A DNA stretch of 40,666 nucleotides. It comes from Echinococcus granulosus. Its lineage: Eukaryota > Platyhelminthes > Cestoda > Cyclophyllidea > Taeniidae. Made by a program: the position numbers and the translations under genes. This document shows, in pieces, positions 1-40,666 of the stretch (positions within the stretch are counted from its first letter, which is position 1; each line of letters begins with the position of its first letter). Location of the stretch: assembly GCF_000524195.1 (NCBI RefSeq), contig NW_020170433.1:17271-57936 (forward strand), read 5' to 3'. The notes under the pieces were generated by a model. It had not been told where the DNA came from and searched no databases. It saw only the letters and a list, made by a program, of their open reading frames with translations.

Positions 1-830
1 TTCTGAGGGTCTACAAGGAAGGGAGGGAATAAGACTCCAGCGACTGTTTTTGCTTGCGGCTATCCCCTTTTCACTTTGACCCACAAATGGCGAGCGTGTG
101 AACGTGTAGTCAGATAGTACGCGGTTGTCCAGGAACGGAATTCGTCAACCCTATAAAGCTGATGCGCTTTCGCCGCCACACAGTCCATATCTACCACTGG
201 GAAATTGGTAGGTCATTCAACCACCTCATGAACCTCCACCAATGAAGTAAGGTGTGGCAGTAGAAAGAGGAAGGGGAACAATCAGCTCCACAATTAAAAG
301 CGCTGCGCGGGACACTACCTGACCTCTCAAGTTTCCGCATCAATGACGTTGTGTGAGTTGGAATAAGAGGGCGTTCCAACGAATCCGGAATGGCATCCAG
401 TTTCTAGCCCTCAAGTAGTGGAATCAAGCTTATTTTTGAATCAAGGAATCGCCCTCATATTCTTCAGACATTCGGCAATTACCCTACATCAATACGATTG
501 GACGTTTTGTGAGCCATTCATTTAAGGTCTCCAGTTGAAAAGCATGAACACTTCCATCTAACGATGTTTTGAGCGTTCGCGAACTAAACTGGGGAAAATT
601 CAATTTAAGCTTAGCTATGATCAGTCCAACTTGACCGAATATGAAGCTCTGCTTGAAGACATCCAATCATGGTGTGGATGCAACGCATGACAATCTACCG
701 CCTTTTGCTAATCGAGTTGTTGTTCCTTGTCACGCTAGATTCCTGTCAATCCTTATCACGTGGATTCGTCAACAGGAAAACCTCCTTCAGTTGGTGATCT
801 GATAATCACTAACAGATGAGGGGTAGTCTA
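1..830 (+). mobile_element. Non-LTR retrotransposon remnant (copy C), broken endonuclease
   Basis: Bases 1 to about 610 are related to an inverted copy at 22370-22960. From 628 to 819 a single frame, broken by three stops before the final one, reads NLTEYEALLEDIQSW, then CGCNA (in the place of GDFNA), and later VDSSTGKPPSVGDLIITN. This order resembles the C-terminal part of the apurinic-like endonuclease of CR1/RTE-type LINEs (LL..I, GDFN, TR....LDLIITN). It is clearly non-functional, and the clade is not assigned. Confidence 0.5.
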
Positions 831-3481
831 TCGATGCCCAAATGCCCGTAAGTAGCTACCCTCAACCTTGAGCCGATGAACTCAACAAATTTTGATCCTG
901 GCTTAGCTAACTGCCAAGTTAAGTGTGCTGAAAGTTAATTGATGCAATTAACTGAGTAAGCCCGCCACACGTTACTACTCAAAATCAAGAGACTCAAACC
1001 TTCATTGTAACACTGTAACATTCACTACCAAAAGCCTACTGCTATATTCGCCGCCTACTTCCCAACACAGCAGTGACAGAGTCCAGTCACAAACGACTTT
1101 CTCAAGTGGTTGCAGATTTCAGCGTGTGCGTATGGGTAGGATGGTACTTTTTCATAGCCTCCGAGTGATAGTTTTTCGTACTCTGAGGTAAAGCTGTCCA
1201 CTCGCCAGTCTGTTTGCTTGATTGAGTTAAAAGTGTCTTCGTGCCGCAACATAAATAAATCAGACGAAAGGCGCTGCATACACACACACACGTGTAAAAT
1301 GGAAGTGGGGAAAGAAGGATCCGAGATGAATGAGCAAACTATGCACACCTCTGCTCATTTTTGACCCCACCAACACTCGCTCTCTCGCACCTCAACCTTC
1401 TCTAAGGCGGTCCCAACACGAGAAGCTGAGAAAGGTACCATTAGACGTGTTGTGTTCAGCCAGAGGGTGGACGTGGGTCAATTTGTCCGCCTAAGTTGAA
1501 ATTGAAATACGCTTGTCGTTTGAAAGATGGGAACGGTGCGGAATGCGGTTGGAGCACAATCGATAAATTGACACGAACTCTTTAAGAAGGGGACAGAATC
1601 CCTCTGTAAAAGCGGGAACTTTCGTTCATGGAATTGGATATGTTGTCTGTTGCACTTTCCTTTAGTTACATATACCAAGATTAAGCCGTATGTAACGAAC
1701 ACCAAATTTTGTATTATTTAACACTTCATTTGGAGACTCAGCTTCTCCTTATATGCCTTCCCCCAAAATGATGAGGTTAGACAAACTAAGTGAAAAATAA
1801 ACTGCATCAGAATGAAGTCCATTCCTATATGCACAGTACTGCATGGGCCTTGACGGTCTCTAGTAATTCGCCTATTAAAAAATGAAACCACTTTGGACTC
1901 GTACTGCCTTATTACTTCTTCATGAGTGATTCAAGCAGTAAACAGTCTTAAAGACACCAACCCTGTGACTGGTGTCTGAGGGGCAAATTTCGACGGACTG
2001 CACAAAAGAGTGGGTCGCGATGCCTAAATTATCGGTATCACTACTCAGCCCTCTCTGATCTATGGAATGTGAAGGCGAGTGTAAACGCCAGGGATGGTGA
2101 TTTAATTGTGAAATAGGAAAAGGGATAGTGAGGCGTTCGATTAGCAATAAAACAGAAAGCTGATCGCAGAAGTGTCGGCTACAAAGCACTAGGCAAAGGG
2201 TGCGGAGGGTGAATGGGTGGATGAGTTAAAATTGTCATACCGACAGCACCGCCAACACAACAATGCTGCATAAGTTTGCCGAGAGAGGAAGGCTTTAGAC
2301 GCGCACCTAGCCCACAATGGCTGCTGCTCCCCTTCTTCTGCTGCCCGCCACGTTTGCTGTCTAGACAGCAGATGGAGAGATGAGGAACTGGAAATCTGAG
2401 TGAGGCGAACCCTATTTGCCAATCTCTTTCCTATAGTAAGCATCACTGTTTCGTCTTTCTGGTCACAGGGAACGGATTACACACAATCTCATCAACATGC
2501 TCAAAATATGAGCAGGGTCTGTCATTCGAGGAATTTTTCAACCGTGTTAGCAAATCTTTAAGAGGCAAGAAGCTACTCCCAGAGTCAGACAACTATTCTG
2601 ACGCTTGGATTTACCTTGAAAGAATAGCGCTACGACTAAGAGATTGTGCAATGACACTCTGAGACCAACGAAATCTCACGCAGAAATAGTCATGTCCGAG
2701 AGGATTAGATGATGTGAAAAAACACTGTGATGCCGAACATGTCTGATGTGACGTATCTATGGGATAAAACTCGTTTGTATCCCGAGTTGTGGTCATTCAA
2801 TGTCTACGAACCACATCCAATCATACTGCCTATTATCTTCTGTGATTTTAACTCCTTTTCACATCTTTGGAGTGATCGAAACTGTCGAATATGTCGCTAA
2901 TGGACAAACATTTCTTCAAAACCTAATAAACTGGGCTGATTGCATCGATGCTCACAAAGCACCTCCATTTGGCTTATCATTCGATTAACATGACACCATC
3001 GGCCTCCCCTCGGGACCTACCAACACTCCAGCGTCTATACCCTTCGATTGAAAGTTCAGATAATCCTTCAGATTAGAGATAGGTAGAGTCCCATTTATAT
3101 CACCATGGAACCCATTCAACTCCAGTCTTCATATTCTTCGACAAAAGGTCTGGACGATCGTCCAGATTGCAAATTAGTCTCCAGTGAAATCTCCTGTTAA
3201 ATGCACTTAAGTAACCGCAAAATAACCCACAGTACCGCTAAAACAACTCGTATGGAATAAATTTCCTCACAATTCAAATGAAACTAAGCTGAAACAGCAA
3301 TGCAGACGCCAAGCTAGTGATTGCTATGGATCCCAGCCTTAATCATATGGCAGTTTTGGGTAAAGAAACTAACGAAGATGTGGCAGACATCACCTCTTAC
3401 ATCCGGTTCAGGGCAAATGTGTTGTTCGGTAACAAACATTTTGGGGCATTAAAAGATTAGGAGACATGTGAGGCAGCTCAC
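831..3481 (-). other. Downstream intron of CaMKII, no exon recognised
   Basis: This is sequence after the exon 15 donor. The missing hub exons (equivalent to [20 protein letters not shown] and EETRVWHRRDGKW) were looked for on the minus strand and not seen. A short CA repeat lies at 1279-1294. The remaining open frames are short and unrecognised. Confidence 0.6.
1279..1294. repeat. CA microsatellite
   Basis: A short run of CA dinucleotides. Confidence 0.8.
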
Positions 3482-36039
<32,558 letters not shown>

Positions 36040-37319
36040 CTTTGCACGACAAAATTGAAAGCGCCACTGTTACAAAGGCCCATTAAATCACGAACTCAAG
36101 GTCATTAAAATTTCTGTGTTGAGTAAACCTAGAAAAAGCTTCTAGGCAAAATATTACTAGTCATATATGTTAATTTTCCGCAGAAAAACGTTTTGTACAC
36201 TTTTTAGTCATCTTGAGTGATTTAGTCAGTCATTTAAGATTATGTCCAATCATTGATTATTATAGAAGTTAATTGTTTTTGTTTTGCCACTCTTCTACTG
36301 GACTTTCAACTCTGTTTCTAGTAATTAAATGAGTTGACCTTGTTTTGAAGGGATCTTTTGGCTGCTTTAGCACTCACAAATTAATGAATGTCAAGGTTAT
36401 CTTCATCTTTAAAAGATTTTGTTACATCCTATGCGGGCCTATGATCTGAGAGTTATGTAGCGTCCCCAGACTTCCCTGACGACAAAAGAAGACACAATAC
36501 TTGGGCAGAATACATATATTCAGCAAAGGGAAGGTGTCTGGGTCACTGGCATGGCCGGGAGGATAGCCTACCTAGCGAGGTAGAGGAAGGCAAATTCAAA
36601 AGTACATAGGTGACGCCTCACCAATACCAAGGGATAAACCACCATCGTATTACAGTTGCTACTGGTGGATGCGCCATCATCAAACATGCTGTTGAAAAAT
36701 AATCAAGAACTCTTATCATTATTATTTCGCTAACAACTTCTCTAAAAGAATGATCTTTTAAAGTTCTCTGGTGGTTTGGATGCAGTCTATGAGGGCGTGG
36801 TGCAATATCACGCGATGAGTGATCACAGGAGAGATGGCTCACACCTCATTGGTTAAGACGTTGTATTGAGGTTAACGTAGCTGGCTTTACTGGGTCAACT
36901 TTCGCCCATTGGCACATTTTGTGCGAAGGTCTCATATGTCGAAAGAGCTTTGGAACACTTCTTTTGCAGCGATGTAACGAATGAAAAAGCGACCTACTGT
37001 CACGGCATCTAGCACAAGCAACACTTTAATCGAATTGCTACGTGCTTATAGCATTTGAAAATGGTAACAACACTATAGTGTGTCTAAGTCACCATTTACA
37101 AGTGAATTAATTTACTACGGCTTATTTACTACCATGGTCAATCTCATTTAACAGATTCTCATTGTTTTCAATTCTTAATAAGTCAAAGTAGTGCAGAAAA
37201 CCATTAATGGCTTGCAGGAAGGCTGAGGGCTACTGGTATATACTGAAGACCGAGTGGAAGAGCGGTGGCTAGATCTGCGGGGACTCAAGCAGCCCTGTGG
37301 TTGTACACAGCTAGCCAAG
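36040..37319 (-). promoter_or_regulatory. CaMKII 5' flank / 5' UTR region
   Basis: Sequence directly upstream of the start codon. GGCCTTTGTAACAG, ending at 36067 on the minus strand, resembles a 3' splice acceptor and could accept a 5' UTR exon or a flatworm spliced leader. This is only a motif. No clear TATA box or start site can be named. Confidence 0.3.
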
Positions 37320-38045
37320 ACTTCGAACCCGTACTTAGGCCCTCTCTTCTTCAGAGAGTCGTCCTCGGTGCTTCTCCTGATCAACCCCTGCGTCGGCCAT
37401 CGCGACACAGTTGGTGCTTCAAAAAGAAACCATGAACCGGGAAAAGGAGCAGTTGAAGTTTCTTTCAAGTGAGGAGGCATTTGATCCTAACGTCTTTGAT
37501 GTGTCTAGGTGGAGTTGCGTCCCATTTGACGCCCACTGCTTTCATACTGCTGAAGAGCGTGTGAGGGCATCCCGCTGCATGCCGAACGCTAGTCGTGAGG
37601 AAACTGATTTAAAGGTAGAGCTCTCAGACGAGAGACAAGATTTAAAACAGCTTCAAGGGGCCAATGTGCCGTGTCTATTCCACTTTACTACTTTGTTTTC
37701 ATTTCGGTGCTGTCCAGCCGTCTGTCTCTCTACTTGCTTATCAATTTATCTACCTACCTATCTGTTTGTCTTTATGCCCATCCACTTGGGTTGCCCGTGT
37801 GCGTAATTAACAAATTCATATAGGTGGCGTGGCGAGCTGCGTACTGGACTTTTTCACGTGTTCGAGTGTACTAGTGTCGCTTCAGTTGTTGACGGCCTTC
37901 ATGTAGAAGGCGGAATTGGGGTATTTGTCAAATGCAGACATCGTTTTTGCTCCTTTTGCTGGGAGTCTTCTCAGGCTGACCATCCGTCTGTGACAGGTGG
38001 CCTCCTTCTGTGTCCTTAAGGTCTGGTCTTCGGCTGTGGAAATTG
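37320..38045 (-). repeat. Dispersed repeat, copy B (upstream of CaMKII)
   Basis: This is the inverted partner of copy A, about 30 kb away. Copy B keeps two open frames that converge: a plus frame (37411-37806, 131 codons) containing EQLKFLSSEEAFDPNVF and ASREETDLKVELSDERQ, and a minus frame (37882-38178, 98 codons) ending MSAFDKYPNSAFYMKAVNN. Copy A has stops and indels in the matching parts. Neither frame matches a protein I recognise. It may be a non-autonomous element or a duplicated gene fragment. Confidence 0.8.
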
Positions 38046-40666
38046 AGTCCCTTCTCTCCTCTCCTGGCTGGAGTCGCAGTAGGCCCAAGTAGTATGGAAA
38101 AGCCCCCATTACTAACGCAGAGTAGATGAGAGTTTCTAGGCGATTAGCGTGGTCCAAAGGCCTTAAAAAACACCACAAAAATGAAGGGCTGATTGGTAAC
38201 CGGAGGGAGTAGTCATGATGCGAAGGCTAATCACGTCCACTTCGCATTGAGACCCGCTCATTTCCATTTCGTCTTAGATTTACCATTGCTATTTCGGTCC
38301 TGCCCTGTCGAACAAATTGTGGGATGAGATGAAATTTGGACTATTTGGGACTTAAATTTATTTTATTTTTCTGCTAGGAACAAAGTGTCTTAATAGCATG
38401 ACTGGAAAAAAGACAATGATTCAAGTATGATAAGATTTTATTCCAGAGGCAGCGTAAACAAGTGAGGTGCACTCTGCCAAAATTTGTTGCAAAATACACC
38501 GCTCACTCCGAATCGCGGTTTGCATACGTCCTGTTTTAATGATGTGGCATTTGAATTTAACACCCCCGCTACTCTAGAGGAGCGAGAGGAAGTGCTGACG
38601 GCGGAATCAAATCCCCATAGAGGAGCCCTTAGGATGAATACGAATCTTCACACCCTCCAGGTCGTGATGTCATTCAAAAATCAATCACCTATACTTTGAC
38701 AATAGACCAGGGAAGAGCTTTCGTTGCCAGTTTTACCTTCTCTCCATCGAAGGGAATACAAGACAGACAACCTTAGCCTTCTTCCACTGCTGTTACTTTA
38801 CCCAGCATTGTACCTCTCCGCCTTGTAAACTCCGACAAACTACACACAGGCAAAAACCACTTTCAATGAATAATGGAAACAAGAACCGGTGATCCAATGA
38901 ACTGGGGCATGCGATATGAAGAAGGCCATGGTGTTGACCTATGCGTTGCTGCATATTTTCACCTCATTGTGAAACCAAATGGGCCACCATCGTTTACTTG
39001 ACTCAGTGTGCAAACACCGGAACAGTGTTGCTCCACAGCTACTAATGAAAAGCTAATGAGTTGAGTAGCCTCCGAAGTTATGCAATACAGAATGGCCTCT
39101 ATCCCTCTGGCACTGCCGCACAACCATCCTTCAAACTCACCTGACACTACACGCACGCACGCACGCGCTGGCAGGGTTGAAGGCACAAAGTAAACATCAC
39201 CTGAGCGCGTCACCCGACAAAGCGATCTCACAGCACACCACGCGGCGGATGGATGCAAAATTACCGGTGGTACAAGCGCAGCACTGACGTTTCTCCTCTC
39301 TCCGAGCCTTCGCGAAGAGGCTGAGCTGATGTTGCCAGCCTGAGTGAGGGAGGGATGGGGTAGGGTGGGGAGCCAGTGACTCACCGCTTTGTGGTTGATT
39401 AGTCAGGCCCGTTGCTGGATGACAATTATGTGATGTGTCACACAGAGAAAAGCTGGGCTGAATTCCGGCCCACAAAGCAGCGATATTGACATGCTCCAGA
39501 GTGTGCCACAACGGCACAAACGCACGAGACAGGCGGTTGTGGCCAGCTCAGCTTCCTTTGTTGGCGGTGGAGGGACGTAAGCTGGTATGGAAAAAGTGAA
39601 TAAAATTGTGGAAAAAGCTATCCGTGCTGCACTCTAGTCGTGGTTCGTGGTATTGAAGCACCGATTGATTTCACTCGGGATTCAGCATAGCATAGGGGAA
39701 CATGAAGTGTTTCTGCTCCCTCAAACATCCGCACCTGACGCCCTCGCTGAGAGTTTACTGGCGAAGTAGCGTTCAACCTGAAGAAGCAAACTTGACTTCA
39801 GCCCTGGAAACTCCCGGACAAATTTCTCCTCATGATTAAGAGGGTCAAGTAGCATGTCACATGTCACTTAGTTGCCACGTTTAATCCTGTGAAATGCCCA
39901 TTCATTTCAGCTGATGACGCCATTGCACCTCAAGAATGCATTCCGTGGCGCTGCACGGATCCCGACGAACCATGTGCAGTCACACGACTCCAAAGACCTC
40001 CATTATACGTGTAGGGAGGGAGACCGCACATCCACTTGAGGACAAACGACCTACCAAAAATGTGAGCACCCGAACGCTAAACCCCGTGAGCATATAAATC
40101 ACTCAATGTTGTTGGTAAAGAACTTAAATTCACCCAATAAGCAACAAACTACATCTGATTGAGCCATTAGAAACGATAGACGCGCGTCTACGAGTCCAAG
40201 TAATCCATTCTAGTTCCTGCTGTAAACGATGTTATCCTGGTGAAGAACCGACTTACAGACCAGGAGTGGAATCGGAGAGGACTAAACATCAAAAACAAAA
40301 CCTTGAACGAGCACACCGGCCACAGGTAGGGCAAAGGTAACCTCTAGGTTCGGACCGGGTTAAGCAAAAACTCCCCACAGCAGAAACACCAACATAACCA
40401 AACTCACTGAAGAACAGAGCCAAACTGTAAAGAACTAATTGTTATAAGATAGCAAAAGGGAGTCCGACTACTCAGAAAGCGCTGAAAGTACAGAGAAGGC
40501 AATTAATCGGTTTCGGGGTTGGTAGAAGAATGTGCCTATTACAGAACAGATGGTAGGTAGCAGTTAGTAAACCATCCTCAAAACAGTGACAACTCGGCGA
40601 AGGGATCAAAACATATCAGTTACTTTCCTCTGAGCACCAAAGATGACACCAGACTGATTGGCACCC
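38046..40666. other. No recognised gene
   Basis: Beyond repeat copy B I see no exon series, RNA gene or known domain. A 141-codon minus frame (38959-39384) is Ser/Ala/Val-rich without recognisable motifs. Upstream non-coding exons of CaMKII could lie here but cannot be seen. Confidence 0.5.
39150..39168. repeat. ACGC microsatellite
   Basis: Short run of ACGC units. Confidence 0.75.

Noticed and set aside
2189..2410. Minus-strand frame beginning VRLTQ after an AG, resembling the IRLTQ of the CaMKII hub C-terminus
   Set aside because: Only four or five residues match. The following W/E-rich segment aligns poorly with ETRVWHRRDGKW, the phase does not join exon 15 directly, and no intervening HVHL-type exon is visible.
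37257..37335. tRNA-like A/B-box pattern (TTCGAACCC) suggesting a tRNA-derived SINE
   Set aside because: The B-box-like stretch is imperfect, the A box does not fit the consensus, and no clover-leaf could be drawn.
38959..39384. 141-codon minus frame upstream of CaMKII as a gene
   Set aside because: Composition is low in information, there are no motifs, and an alternative frame overlaps at 39197-39517.

Overview
The window is nuclear DNA of a metazoan and is dominated by one split gene on the minus strand. The gene encodes calcium/calmodulin-dependent protein kinase II (CaMKII). Fifteen constitutive exons can be joined by eye between 36039 (start codon) and 3482, with every splice phase consistent, giving 411 codons. 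They cover the whole kinase domain, the regulatory segment, a variable linker and the first part of the association (hub) domain. The last part of the hub domain (about 65 residues by comparison with vertebrate CaMKII) is not found and probably lies beyond position 1. A 37-bp first intron, short 5' introns followed by multi-kb 3' introns, and abundant degenerate retroelement debris suggest a parasitic flatworm, most likely a tapeworm or a close relative. That assignment is inference and no species is named.

The main discovery lies in intron 13, between linker exon 13 (10335-10454) and hub exon 14 (4079-4154). A tandem array of diverged units (about 4200-6760) carries in each intact unit a potential microexon of exactly 30 nt. 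These sit at 4819-4848, 5383-5412, 5842-5871 and 6667-6696. Each is flanked by a pyrimidine/T-rich AG acceptor and a GTGAG or GTAAG donor. Each is open in the phase needed to join exons 13 and 14, and each would insert ten different residues directly before RKDEIIRLTEQL. A fifth, weaker candidate is at 8957-8986, and a decayed copy that has lost its splice sites is at about 4311-4340. In every copy of the array a TGCATG element, the binding motif of RBFOX/FOX-1 splicing factors, lies 66-88 nt downstream of the microexon donor. This looks like a duplicated, alternatively spliced linker cassette under RBFOX-type control.

Layout: 1-830 is a non-LTR retrotransposon remnant with a related inverted copy at about 22370-22960. 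830-3481 is intronic or downstream sequence of the kinase gene. 3482-4154 holds hub exons 15 and 14. 4200-8986 holds the microexon array, interrupted at 7052-7790 by a repeat whose inverted copy lies at 37320-38045 upstream of the gene. 10335-10454 is linker exon 13. 14857-14899 is exon 12, part of the calmodulin-binding segment. 21375-35940 holds exons 11 to 2. Exon 1 is at 35978-36039. 36040-40666 is upstream DNA with no recognised gene. No other convincing protein-coding gene, RNA gene or CRISPR array was found, and most open reading frames in the introns look like chance or repeat-derived frames.
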